Positions 1 to 10,730 of a DNA stretch of 64,000 bases are shown one piece after another (the stretch's first letter is position 1; every line of letters begins with the position of its first letter). Below the pieces are notes generated by a model. That model searched no databases. It was not told the DNA's origin and saw nothing but the letters and a program-made list of their open reading frames with translations. The stretch spans positions 1,273,407 to 1,337,406 of the forward strand of contig VYZB01000173.1 in the NCBI GenBank assembly GCA_013397455.1, given 5' to 3'. This stretch comes from Crotophaga sulcirostris. Taxonomy: Eukaryota; Chordata; Aves; Cuculiformes; Crotophagidae. The position numbers and the translations under genes are program-made.

Positions 1-44
1 GGGGGGTTAGTCACTCCATCAGCACCCACCCACAAGCATCTGAG

Positions 45-235
45 CACCCACCCGAGATGCAGAGTTCAATTATCACCCCCTCATCCTGCTCACCAGCAAA
101 CCACCCGGCACCCACCTGAGATGCAGGAGTCAATTATTGCCCCCCACCCTGCCCATCTGCAAACCACCAGGTGCCCACCCTAAATGCAGGGGTCAATTAT
201 CACCCTCCCCACCCCCACCATTCTCAGGAAAAGGC
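45..235. repeat. Tandem repeat, 63-64 bp unit, about 3 copies
   Basis: The word GAGATGCAG followed by TCAATTAT recurs at 54, 118 and (as TAAATGCAG) 181, a spacing of 64 then 63 bases. The blocks between, CACCCACC and CCAGCAAACCACC, are also shared. Copies are 75-85% alike by eye. It is a minisatellite in the terminal RAI1 intron. Confidence 0.75.
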
Positions 236-391
236 GATTTAACTCCTGCACAGCCTGGCTGGGGTGACCCAGACCCAGCATCTGCTCGCCTGCCCCCATA
301 GCAGAAGGCTCATGGGTGGGTTGGGGTGCCCCAGGGGTGTGATGCCCACTGTGATGCTCCGTGGGGCCCAGCACCCAGGGTGGGCGTGCTG

Positions 392-560
392 TGCAGTGGG
401 GTATCCCCAGGGGGACGTGGTCCCTGCTGAGCAGGGTGTTCCCCAGGGGCACATGGTCACGGAGTGAGGTGTCCCGAGGGGACACGGGCACTATGGAGCA
501 GGGTGTCCCTGGGGGACATGGGCACTACAGAGCAGGGTGTCCCGAGGGGCACGTGTTCCA
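392..560. repeat. Tandem repeat, 33-36 bp unit, about 5 copies
   Basis: GAGCAGGGTGTCCC followed by a G run and ACATGGGCACT or a variant recurs from about 395 with spacings of roughly 34, 34, 33 and 36 bases. It is a GC-rich minisatellite just downstream (in transcript sense) of the exon ending at 626. Confidence 0.7.
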
Positions 561-625
561 AAGGCAGGTCTTCCTATCCCAGGGGCTGCAGAACACTGAG
601 GGGCACGGGGGGCCTCTGAGCTTAC

Positions 626-675
626 CTTATGTTTGGGACATTTCAGAGAGAAGCTCTCTTCGGTTAATAAGCAAC
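626..675 (-). CDS. RAI1: RAI1 penultimate coding exon (end of ePHD finger)
   Basis: This 50-bp exon has acceptor TTGCAG (ends at 676) and donor AAG|GTAAGC (GT at 625-624). It enters in phase 1: the last G of the previous exon plus GT gives Gly. It then reads CLLTEESFSLKCPKHK, residues about 1899-1914 of the assembled protein. The Cys and final Lys-Cys-Pro-Lys-His match the end of the RAI1/TCF20-type ePHD finger, and the KCPKH motif closes the second zinc-binding half. It is too short to appear as an ORF and is recognised by homology, splice sites and phase. It leaves in phase 0. Confidence 0.88.
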
Positions 676-959
676 CTGCAAGGAGAGGAGAAGGCCACGT
701 CAGCGAAGCCCCCCGTACCGTGGGACAGCATCCTTCCCAGCCCATGGCTCCCCACCACCATCCAGACCAACCGCAGCGTTTGTACAAAGGGTTCAGCTGA
801 GGCTGCCCAAGCTCAGGACACCAGCACTGCTGGTGCAGGGGACGCTGCCATCCCGGCAGGCAGGGAGCCACGAGCCCACCCTGACCCTGGGCTGGCTTGC
901 GTTTTGCAGAGTGGCCACCCAGGTCAGAGGGTGCTGAGGGTCCCCGTGGCTGGGCTCAC
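676..959 (-). other. RAI1: RAI1 intron between ePHD exons (284 bp)
   Basis: A short intron bounded by donor CAG|GTGAGC (GT at 959-958) and acceptor CTCCTTGCAG. It joins phase-1 exon ends. I see nothing else in it. Confidence 0.85.
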
Positions 960-1053
960 CTGTGTCGATGGCACACGCGTAGTGGTAGGTGTGGGGACAC
1001 CCCTTCTGGCAGCAGCCCACCGTGGCTCCCGCTTGCTGGCAGCTTGAGCACTT
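960..1053 (-). CDS. RAI1: RAI1 coding exon, PHD zinc-binding core
   Basis: This 94-bp exon is entered in phase 0 and left in phase 1. It encodes [13 protein letters not shown], then [19 protein letters not shown]: the CxxC, CxxxxC and HxxC spacing of the second half of an extended PHD finger (residues 1867-1897 plus one base). Donor CACAG|GTGAGC is strong. The acceptor ATTTAAAG|AAG has a weak local pyrimidine tract, with the pyrimidine run sitting about 20 bases upstream. I chose this acceptor because it keeps the frame from the preceding CTG and places Lys before the CSSC block, where family members have one residue. Confidence 0.88.
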
Positions 1054-2142
1054 CTTTAAATGTACCCGGGAATTCGGAGCAGGGAGGGAGAGATGCAGAG
1101 AGACAGAGAGACCTCGTCAGAAACCAGCGTGAGAGCAAAGAGCTCCCATGGCCCTGAGCCTCTCCAGCCCCACCACTGCCTCCTCCTGGACAGCATCCTT
1201 CTTCCCGTGCCAGCGCACCACGAGCTATGCCGTGTCTCTCGGCCATCTGCACCCACGTGCGAGGTTTCTACCCACCGTACCACTCTCCTGGGCAGCACTG
1301 AGCCAGCAGCCACGGGGCAGAAGGTGAAGGGACATGGCCTAGACCATGCCACAGCTTGGTGGCAGAGGACCATGGTGTTCCCCACCTCCTACCCCATTCA
1401 CAGTGGGTGCTGCAGGGATGGGACCCCTAGCCTGGCAGTGCAGGCAGGGAGAGCACAGCCACTCTGTGAGCAGGCATGCCGGGGGATGGCAGATGAGACA
1501 CAGCCAGCCCCAAACCTGGTACTGGGGGGCTTGCTGGAGCCTCTCCCCATTGCCTTTCCCCTCCCTCTCTCCAGCACAAAAGCCCCCTGTTGATCTCCCT
1601 GTTTTGCTCACTCAATGTGCCTCTGCTGCTTTCACTCTGGGAGAGGAGTAGGGCAGGGCTGCCCTTCCTCCAGCTTCCCTTCACCTGCTGCCCATCACTG
1701 TGGCATCAGGCCACGTTGCACCCATTTTCATCTTCCATCCTTCCTTTGCCAGGCTGTGCCCGTTCCTCTCTGAGCTGCCCCATGCGATGCATGGCTGGGC
1801 TGGGGGATGTGACCCACCAGGCTCAGCATCCTCATGGTTCTGGGGTGCCCTGCCACCCTCCCAGAGCACACCACCACAAATACACTTCTGCGCCTAAAAG
1901 GGAGGTTTTTAGGTGCTATCAGAGACGCAGCAGTACAAATGTCATGGAAAGCCAGCAGGGTTCATGGCACCTGAACACCTGCCTCACATTTCCAGGGTGA
2001 CTTGTCGTGGCCGGCCACTCCTGGGCCAACCCTACTGATTCTCATCCCAGCCAGAGGCGCAGCCACGGGAACAGCTTTGGCTGGAGGAGGCCAGCAGGAG
2101 CTGCTGCCCCGTGCCACGCCGGGTGGGCAGCCGAGCTCTTAC
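1054..2142 (-). other. RAI1: RAI1 intron after the large coding exon
   Basis: A 1,089-bp intron between donor CTG|GTAAGAGC (GT at 2142-2141) and acceptor AAAG at 1054. The main-exon reading frame stays open to 2032, so retention would append about 36 unrelated residues (RARLPTRRG...), but the donor is near consensus and the homologous ePHD exons follow. No repeat or other feature stands out. Confidence 0.8.
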
Positions 2143-5100
2143 CAGGTCGGCAGCCGCCTTGAGGGCCTCCTGCAGCCCGTAGAGCTTCCCCGCCACCAGG
2201 AAAACCCCAGCGGTCCATACGGCACAGGCCTCGTGCAGCCAGTGCTCCTGCGTGTCGCCCGCCGGCTCCTGCGGCAGAGACTCGGCCTTGTGACATTCGT
2301 GCCGCCGGGGCTTTTCGACCGCCTCCTCGCCCTCTGTCCTCTCGTCACAGCAGTAGCAGCTCTGCAGCCTACGAAACATGCCCCGCGGGCTGGAGCGCAG
2401 CGTGCTCTGCTTGCCCGCCTCGGTGGCAACCTCCAGCCGAGCCGCCTTGCCACCGCCACCGCAGCCACCCTCTGTCCCTCGGGATGCCCGCTCGGCTGCG
2501 GCGGGAAGGATGGCATCCTCGCCCGGCACCTCCACCCGTGCCTTCTCCTTCAGCCGCGACTTTTTCTTGGGCAAACAGTCCTCGGGGTAGTACGGCCCGC
2601 AGAGGTCCCCCAGGTCCTTGTAGTTGGCGGGGTTGCGGCAGAGGCAGCAGACAAGGCAGGTGGCACTCAGCGCTTTCGACACCACCGGCCCCATGTGCAT
2701 GGTGGAGGAGGCGGGCAGGGCCGCCCGCAGTCGCGGCGCAGGTCCGGTCGGTCCCCGTTGCAGCCGAGCCTCCTCGCCAGGCGAGTTGACGACGGTGCAA
2801 GTGGTGGAGAACTCTCCGCGCCGCTCCACGCGGATGTAGGGGGCAAAGGGGGGAGCCCGGCTGTCCGCCCGCAGCCGCTTGCAGGAGATGTACTTGAGCC
2901 GGATCTCGGGCTCGGCAGGGTCCAGCAGCGGCGCTTGCTGGGGCTGCCGCCGCCGCTTGCCACGGCTCTTGCAGCGCGCTGGCACCGCCTTGGCTTTGCC
3001 GTGGGCCAGGCGCTTCCGCTGCCGCTTGGAGTAGCCATTGTAGTTGGAGTGGTTGGCCCGTGGCTTCGGCCCCCGTGCTGGCCCGGCAGTGGAGCGACCC
3101 TCATGGGAGCCCTCACCGCCTCCTGACTCCTTCTCCTCGCTCTTTGGTTTCTTCCCCTCCCGTGGCACCTCGTCCCCGCCACCTGGGCCACCCGCATGCT
3201 CAAGGGGCAGCGGCGGTGCCATGGGGCCCAAGGGCACCTTGGCCATGCCCAGCGCTGCCACTTTGCCCTTGCGGTTCCTCTTCTTGGGGAGCAGCCCCAG
3301 GCTCTTGGCTGCCACAGTGGAACCAGGCTGGGCCCCTGGTGCTGGCGCACAGGCCTCACCCTGGCAGCCCTCAGCCGAGAGCTTCTTCCCACAGCCCAGC
3401 TTCCCCTTTGGCGCTCGCCCGTTGGGGTTTCGGCAGGGCTGCTCGGCCATCGGTGTGGTGGGTGCCTTCTGCACTGCCGCCAGCTTGGGCAGCCGTGTGT
3501 CGCCCACCGTTGGGACCACCGCGCTGTGCTTCACCGCCCGCTCCCTCTCTGCACCCACTGGGCTCAGGGAGGTGCCGTAGGCAGCTGCCGTGGCCACTGC
3601 CGTGGCTGTTGGTTTGCAGGCAAACTTCTTCAGGTTGGGCGAGGTGATCTTCTGGACGATGGCCTCCAGCTTGAGGCCACGGCCTTTGCGGGGAGGCAGC
3701 ACTTTGGTCTTGGTAGCCTCCTGGAAGGCTGCCCGGGAGGTGATCTTGATGCAAACATCAGGGGCCTCCTTTGGTGGAGGAGGTTTTGGAACTGCTTCAC
3801 CAGAGCTCTTGGGGGGCAGTTTGGCTTTCACCTTCTTGGTCATAGGCATCTTCTTGAAGAGGCTGGGGGGAGCCTCCGGCTTCTCCTCCTTCATGTTGCC
3901 ACTGTTGCTTCGCAGGACCAGGTTCCTCTTCTTGGTGGGGATGGGGGACATGAAGGTGGACTTCCTCTTCAGCGAGTGCAGAGGTCGCTCAGACATCTTG
4001 CCCCCGACGCCTGGCCCCGTTTTGGGCAGCTTCATCCGGGCACCCACCTTGCCCTCCTTGTGGGGGCTGCCTGGGGCTGCCAGCTTGAAGGTGGGTGGGA
4101 GGTGGTTGTTGGAGATGAGCTTCTTGGGTGCCTTGCAGTTCTTCAGCCGAACATCAGCTGCTCGCTTGCCCCTCCGCCTCTTAGTGTAGAAAACCTCCTG
4201 CGTCTTTGTCCGGGAGCGCAGGATCATCGACCGCTGGTCCCTCTCCCCAACCTCCACCGCATCCCCCTCTGGTGGCGTTGGCCCCGCCACTTCCTCAGCT
4301 GCCACCAACCCAGGCACCAGGAGGGTGGCATCGCTGGCGTTCTGGACCACCTTGGGAGCCGGCCGGCTGCTGCGCTTCCTGGCTTTGAAAGCCACCCGCT
4401 GCTTCACCCCACAGGCGGGCTTCTTCCCCAGCTTCTCCTGGTGTGCGGGGGCCTTCAGCCCCTCCAGCGGGGCCGGGGTGCGGGGCTCGGCGAGGGCGGT
4501 GAAGGAGCGGGTGCACATGCGCGCTGGCAGACCCTCGGCTGGGAACCGGGGTGTTTGGCTGTGCGCATTCTTGCTCGGGACCTCCACCTGCCCGTCTGGC
4601 CCAAGGCAGGTGCTGGCCATGCCACCGGTTGCTGGCAGGTCATCGTAGGGACTCGGCACGGCACTGCCTGGGCCATCCCCCTCTGGCAGCCGGCAGTGGA
4701 CCCTCTTGTTCCGGAGGCTCTTGCCCCGCGAGATGGGCTCCGTCTTCCCCAGCGCATTTTCAGGTGTGAGCTGCTGCTTCGCTGCAACCGACGGGGTGGA
4801 TTCGGCATCTGCCGCCTCCGGGTGGGACGTTGCCTCTCCACCGCTCTCCTCAGGCTGGATGTGAGGCAGGGAGGACTTGAACCAGCTCTTCACCTTGGTC
4901 TCTGTGCCCACGGCGGGGCCCAGCAGGATGACAGACTGGCCAGAGAGGCGCGTGGCAGTAGCCGAGCTCTCCTTCTCCACTGTGCTAACGGTCTCCTCGG
5001 CGGACACGGGCACCTCACTTGAGGAGAGCATGGCGGGCATCTCTGGGGGCTTGGGCGATGAGGTGTCATAAGTCACTGACTTCTGCTCTGAGCCAGCCAG

Positions 5101-7740
5101 CTCGCAGAGGGAGGAGTACTCCTCCACCTCCAGGTCCGACTCCTTCAGCTCTGGTGAGGAGATGATGGGGATCTCGCTGAAGTCCCCGGCCGAGCAGCAG
5201 TGCCGGGTGTCCTGCAGCCACCTCTCACTGTCTGCCTTTGTTGCTTCATCGTAGGTCAGCGTCTCCTCCTCCTCCTCCTCCATCGCCTGCTGGCTGAAGT
5301 CCCGGGCTGGCTCACTCTTGGCCGGCTGCTCGCCATCGCACAGATCCAAGCCGCAGGCATTTTTTTTCTCCTTGCAGGAGCCCACCAATTTGCTGGGGAA
5401 CAAGCCCTTGGGGAGGTCAGTGGCTTGCAGCTCTTTCCACCGCAGGCATGCCTCGCCCAGGTTCTCCTCCGGCCACTCAAAGTTCTCCATGGCATTCTCA
5501 GACCCCACTGAGTTGGCAGTGGTGTTTGAGTAGCAGCTGTAGCCAGTGGCTCCTGCACTTGACGTTGCTGCTGGGATGCTGGGCTTGGAGTTGAAGGCCA
5601 GTGGGGCAGTATCCTTCAGTGTGTCCTTGGTCTCGGTGGCTGCAAATTCCACCTGGGGACCCTCATATACCTCCTCGCCAAAGTCCTTCCCTGTGCTGGC
5701 CCCTGAAGCCTTGTCCATCTTGAGGGGCTCAGTGAGAGTGCTGGAGTCACCCTGGCTGGGCCAGGTGCCCTTCACCATGGAGTCCAGGCAGGGCCGGTGG
5801 TTCTCCAGCTGAAAAGGGGACTTGGTGGCCTCCTTGCTTATCATGGGTGAGTTGGCCCAGGCTTTGTCTGCTTTCTCGCTGATAGCATCCTGCAGGACAA
5901 TGATCTCGGAAGCCAGCTCCTCTTGGGACAGGGCGCTGAGGAGCAGCCGGGGACAGTCCCGTTCGTTGGTCACATACTTGGTGAAGGTCTCCAGGGGCAG
6001 GCTGGCGTGGATGCTCTGAAAGGAGTCATCCGATTTGGTGGACATGTCATCTGGGGAGGTCACGGAGCAGGTGGACACCGACTCGGGCTTTGCCTTGGAG
6101 TTGCTATTGACACGGGCAGGGCTGCGGTTCTGGTTGCAGTAGAGGAAACTCCTCTCCAGCTGGTCCTCTGACCCACTGAGATAGTCGGCGTCCTGTGTCT
6201 CAGCATGAACAGACTGGGGGGTGCTCAGCGGGTCGGACAGGGGGGTCCCCACCTGCTCTGCTGAGTAGGTGCTGCTCTCGGGGCTGCAGTGCTGCCCCTT
6301 GAGCTGCTCAGGTGTCCTTGCTGGGGTTTTGATGCCTTTTTTCTGGGGCACGGCTGCCTTTGAGAGCAGCAGCTGCTGGACGGTGTTGGAGATGTTCTCG
6401 ACCTGGGAGGTGAGCGCCGTCAGGCTCTGCAGGCTCAGGTCTGACAGCAGGTTTTCAGGCAGCTTCTCCTTCTGCAAGTTTTTGCAGTTTCCAGATTGAG
6501 CATCGGGGCTCGTCCCATCGGTGGGAGAAGGGTTCAGTAGAGGCATGAAATGGCTGTGGTCGGCAATGCTAGCTGGGAAGGCGCTGGTGCCCATCGGCTG
6601 CTGGCTGTACTGGAAGTTCTCCAGGTTGGGCATCAGCGGGGAGGGAGTGGAGCTGTAGGATGGGGACCTGCCGACGGAGCGAGCCGGCGAGTGGCTGGCA
6701 CTGGGGCTGAAGGTCTGGTAGTACTGCTCTGGTGTCCGGACAGGCGGCGCGTCACCCTGGCAGTAGGTCTGGCCTGCCTGGTTGTAATGTTGGTACTTGG
6801 CCAGGTTTTGGTAGTGGAGGGTCTCCGGGGCGTGATGCCGCCCCTGCATGGGCTGTGGCGGCTGCGGGGGCTGTGGCGGCTGTGGGGGCTGCGGTGGTGG
6901 CGGCTGTGGGGGCTGCGGCGGCTGTTGCGGGGGCTGCTCATAGCCGATGCGGTTGGGCTGGTAGCCATGCAGGTTGGGCACACGGGGACCAGGGGCCAGG
7001 CTGGCGGCATTGCTCAGGGGCCGCTCCAGTGGTGGCTGCCCCGAGGGTGCCGTGCAGCTCTTGTAGGAGTGCGCCGGCTGGCTGCCCCCCGGCACCGAGG
7101 AGTAGGTGGAGGAGGCAGGGAAGGACTGCGAGTGCTGCCCAAAGTGGGGGCTCTGTGGGAAGGGCATGGGCGAGGAGACGTCGTTGGGCAGCTTCTGCCG
7201 CTGCAGCTTGGGGTAGGGGAGCGCGGGCGGCTGCTGCTGCTGCGGCGGCGGCTGCTGCTGCTGCTGCTGCTGAAAGTGAGTCCGGAAGGGCAGCGCGGTG
7301 GCCGCTGGCTCGTGGTACGGCCGCCCACCTGCCAATGCCGCTGTCTTCTTCATGAGGCTGTCCTCATACTTGGCCACGCCGCCGGGCAGCGCCTGTGGCT
7401 GCCCACCCCACGCCTGCAAGCTCTCGTCCCCCGAATACCGGGCCGGGTAGGGGCTGTTCTCCTGCACGGCGTAATTGGAAAAGGCCGGCCTGCCTTGCAG
7501 CTGCTGCCCCGCTAATTGCTTGTTCCCCCGGTGGTATTTCTCCACGGTGCTGTTCTCGTAGCCCGAGTACGGGAGTTGCTGCTGACTGTAGTACTCCTTC
7601 GCCACCAGCCTCTGCCGCTCACAGTTCGGCCCTGCCTGACTTTGATGCCTGTAATTCTCCAGGCGTGATGTATCTTGTGAAGTCGGCTGGTAGCTCTGCT
7701 GGTTGCCATGGAAACCACACCTTTCTCGAAAGGACTGCAT
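2143..7740 (-). CDS. RAI1: RAI1 main coding exon (1,866 codons)
   Basis: RAI1 is a nuclear, chromatin-associated, dosage-sensitive transcriptional regulator and a paralogue of TCF20. In people its loss or duplication causes Smith-Magenis or Potocki-Lupski syndrome. One exon carries nearly the whole protein, as in mammals. The ATG at 7740 opens [17 protein letters not shown], a typical RAI1 start, 16 bases inside a CTTCGCAG acceptor. Visible in order: polyQ (157-163 and 167-170); Pro/Gln repeat (about 269-298); conserved ETFTKYV...[15 protein letters not shown] block (about 580-626); six-Glu run (821-826); basic motif [19 protein letters not shown] (about 1176-1194), shared in kind with TCF20; basic cluster [13 protein letters not shown] and KSRGKRRRQ (about 1570-1598), probable nuclear localisation or nucleosome binding; ePHD first half with C1695, C1698, C1795, C1797-1798 and HWLHEAC (H1833-C1839). 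The exon ends after ALKAAADL at a GTAAGAG donor. The total with the next two exons is 1,914 codons, against about 1,906 residues in the human protein (from memory). Confidence 0.97.
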
Positions 7741-7756
7741 GGCGCGGGTTCCTTAT
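7741..7756 (-). other. RAI1: RAI1 5' UTR end and splice acceptor of the main exon
   Basis: On the minus strand CTCTCTCTTCGCAG|ATAAGG gives a good acceptor with exon start at 7756, leaving 16 untranslated bases (ATAAGGAACCCGCGCC) before the ATG. The start codon is therefore not in the first exon, and at least one 5' noncoding exon must lie to the right. Confidence 0.85.
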
Positions 7757-7865
7757 CTGCGAAGAGAGAGAGGCGAGAATTCAAATGAAGCATTGCCAGC
7801 CACCGCGGTGGGCCGGGGAGCGTGGCCACGCACGGAGAGGGGCAGCGCCGCATGTGCCGCGGGGG

Positions 7866-8522
7866 CATCGCCTCGCCTGCCATGGCGTCACCCCGCTGGT
7901 GCTGCATCGCCTTGCATCACCCTGCAGTGCATTGCTTTGCATTACATTGTATCACATCATTCTGCATTGCCTCAAGTTGCCTTGCATCGCATCGCCTTGC
8001 ATTGCATTGTCCTGCATTGTGTTGCCCTGCGTTGCACTGTCCTGCATTGCATCACCTCACATCACCCTGCAGGACATGGCTTTGCTTCACATCACTCAGC
8101 ATCGCTTCCTATCACCCTGCACCACATTGCCCTGCATTGCATTGTCTTGCATTGCACCTCCCTACATTGCATTGCATTGCATTGTTTCACCCTGGCTTGC
8201 ATCACCCTGCATTGTGTTGCCTTGCATTGCCCTGCATCACATTGCCCTACATCACATTGCCTTGCATTGCATCACCCTGCATTGTATCACCTTGCATTGC
8301 ATTGCCCTGCATTGCATTTCCTTGCATCTCCCTGCCTCACATCACCTTGCATTGCATCGCCCTGCATTGCCCTAGATCGCAGCAGCTGGCTTTGCATTGC
8401 CTCGTATCGCTCTGCATCGCACCGTGTCACCCCATATCACATCGTCTGCCTCACCTTGCATTGCTGCATCACCTCACCGTGCATCGCTGCATCATCCCAC
8501 ATCACACCTCCTTGCATCACCC
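7866..8522. repeat. Decamer-based minisatellite (CCTGCATTGC / CTTGCATCAC)
   Basis: About 650 bp consists almost entirely of ten-base words of the form YYTGCATYRC: CCTGCATTGC, CTTGCATCAC, ATTGCATTGC, CATCACCCTG and variants. The register is kept for long runs, so many words line up in the ten-base blocks. It begins about 110 bp upstream of the main RAI1 exon and creates spurious long open frames on the plus strand. Five copies of TTGCATCA (TGATGCAA on the RAI1 strand) occur at 7912-7919, 8047-8054, 8197-8204, 8267-8274 and 8512-8519. Confidence 0.9.
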
Positions 8523-10490
8523 CACACTGCATCGCTCCACTTTTGCAGCACGGTGCTCACGAGCTGTGGGGTGGCAGGGCTCCAGCTGCCTCCTCTCTGC
8601 CCACTGTGTGACCAGCCAGCCTTCTTGATCCTGCTGAAGGGAGTCTTCATCCTCTCTGCTGCCCATCCCAGCTTTGCAGGGCAAACCAGCCCCTCCCTGT
8701 CTGCTCCGTGTGGCACAGTGACCTCTGCACTGTCTCGGGGTCCCCCAGACCCAGTGCTCTTTTTCACACACCCTCTGCCCCTCGCCTCTGCAGCATCACT
8801 TTCCCCGCCTCCTCCCTCGCACGCCCTCCCCAGGGATGCTGGGATCCTGTGAGTCCCTCCGAGCACCCCACTTATCACCATTCTTTCTAATTATTGGGCT
8901 AATTACTGGAAGCAGCAGCGTGGAGGGCCAGAACCGCAGGCTCTGCTGCAAAAAAAAGTCATTTCAACTTGCTGGTTGTGGCCAGCTCTGCCTGCTGCCG
9001 CCTCCCGCAGCCCCCCCGGCCCCAGCCGATGCCCCTGCCCCGGTGCGATACCATCTGGAAGCTGTCTGCTCCTGCCAGCAGACGTCTCTCAGCCCAGCGC
9101 CTCCCCACCGTCGTCATTAAACCTCCCCATTTCCCAGCCCTGCTTGCGTTAGGTGCAGGGAAGCACCTGGGTCACTGGTTTGATCTCAGAGGCAGCTGAG
9201 CAGCTTGTGAGGGCTAATGAAGAGCTCGGTGGGGGCAGGGTTGCATCCTGCCCATCCCCAGCACCAGTGGGTCGGAGGTACCTGGCAGGCAGTCAGGAGG
9301 TACCTGTTTTGGCAGTAGCCTGAGATTTGGGTGAGGGCAGCTCCAAAGGTCTGCAGCTCCCCGGGTGCTGCTCCCTTGGCATCGTGTCGTGGTGGTGACC
9401 CCACTGCTGTCCTCTCTGCCTTCGTTATGGCAATGACTGTAAGGAGGGGAAGAAGTGGGGTGCTGGTGGTGTCTGACACCCAGCACCCACCGGTAGAGCT
9501 GAGCCCAGCCCTGCTCCTGGCACACCTCCCTGCAGTGCCAGCCATGCTGGGCAGCTGCTGCACGTGCCCCCTCGCCACCCTCGTGCCACCACCACGGCGT
9601 GACGAACAGTGCGTGGTTCCCAGTGGTTTTTGTTTGCCGTAGCTGCACAAATTGCACTGCTGGTTTGATCAGTCCTAGCTTGGCTCCCCTTCCTCGCAGT
9701 GCCCTGTGGACACCAGTAGCATCTCAGCACCATCTCAGAGTCCACGTACACACACAGGGCTTTATTTAGCTGTATTTCCATAACCACTATCAGCTCAGGG
9801 ATGCACTGATTGCACTTGCCACTACCGCTGGAGCTGGGCTTGGTGCCACCCATGCCAACCCAGCACCTCATCCCCTCCATCCTCTTTTAGAATGCTTTCC
9901 ATGTTGCTTCCCTGTATTGCAGCTGCATCTTGCAGGCTGCATGGGCAACTGGATCCTAAATCCTAAATCCTGGGGAAAAGATGCATCAATTAAAAATCCA
10001 ACAAGGCTGGCATGAAAGCCTCTACCATGGTGTGGGTGTGGTGCTGCCCTGTCCTGCGCCGGGGCTCCTAGAACAAAGGCAGCAAAATCAAAGCCAGGGC
10101 TCTGGGGCAGCCCCGTGCGGCAGTGAGAAAATTAAAGGGAGAAAAGGACCCCTCACGCTCTGCTTGGAAGCAGGTTTGAAAAATGAAATTGGCTTGAGAA
10201 GACCCTGGGCTGGTGCTTTAAGGGGAGCTTTTCCTCTCCTTACTCTTTTATTATTAATTATTGTTATTAATTAATTATTGTCATTTCTTCAAACAGCTGG
10301 GACAATGCCAGGCTAAGCACAAGCCTGTGTGAGGGGATGGGTCGCTCACCAGTGCGCAGAGGAGGGGATGCACAGAGTGAGCTCATGTGCAGGGTGTGGA
10401 GGAAAATCCCCGGCAAGATCAGGCCATGGGGACAGCCAGCCTTGGCCACATCCCAGTGCTTGGCAGGGCTCATCCACCACCCCTGGGTCT
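8523..10490. other. RAI1 5' intron: no feature seen
   Basis: GC-rich non-repetitive sequence. No exon with convincing splice sites and protein similarity, and no mobile element that I can recognise. A short AT-rich run of TTATTAATTA type occurs at 10246-10280. Confidence 0.5.
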
Positions 10491-10730
10491 TCATAGAATT
10501 ATTAAGGTTGGAAAAAATCTCCAAGAACATTCAATCCAATCACCAACACACCACCATCGTGTCTACTAAACCATGTCCTGAAGTGCCACCTCTATGGATG
10601 GAGACTCCACCACTGCCCTGGGCAGCTGGTTCCAATGCTTCACCGCTCTTTCAGTAAAGGATTATTTCCTAATATACAATCTAAACCTCCCCTGGGGCAA
10701 CCTGAGGCCATTTCCTGTCTTCTTACCGAG
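10491..10730 (-). mobile_element. CR1 LINE 3' fragment, minus orientation
   Basis: Starts with TCATAGAATTATTAAGGTTGG, the reverse complement of a CR1 3' terminus. It continues through recognisable CR1 3' UTR words, all in reverse sense: CTAAACCATGTCC, CCCTGGGCAGC, TTCAGTAAAG, CTAATATACAATCTAAACCTCCCCTGG and GGCCATTTCCTGTC. It is a 5'-truncated, diverged copy with no coding capacity. Confidence 0.88.

Larger units (their letters stand above)
1..625 (-). other. RAI1: RAI1 terminal intron, partial (final exon not found)
   Basis: This stretch follows the GTAAGC donor at 625-620 (minus strand) after the last recognisable RAI1 coding exon. In mammals the protein continues only a few residues beyond the equivalent of KCPKHK, so the last exon can be tiny and followed by a long 3' UTR. 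I looked for an acceptor followed by an Arg-Leu-Pro-like end and a stop and could not identify one. The stop codon and 3' UTR therefore probably lie left of base 1. Most of the interval is tandem repeat, listed separately. Confidence 0.6.

Noticed and set aside
2032..2142. Extension of the large RAI1 reading frame to a stop at 2032
   Set aside because: A near-consensus GTAAGAG donor follows residue 1866, and the downstream ePHD exons continue the protein in matching phase. The extension has no family similarity.
4262..4285. CTCF-like word (GCCACCAGAGGGGGATG on the minus strand) inside the RAI1 coding exon
   Set aside because: It fits the CTCF core only partly and lies in coding sequence, where the codons explain it.
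2002..5022. Long plus-strand open frames (374 and 608 codons) opposite RAI1
   Set aside because: They are antisense shadows of a GC-rich conserved coding exon. They contain only low-complexity Leu/Gly/Arg/Pro sequence and no domain.
7395..8628. Plus-strand open frames of about 270-330 codons rich in Cys, Ile, Leu and His
   Set aside because: Created by the decamer minisatellite read in successive frames (SPCIALHCIAL-type repetition). Not genes.
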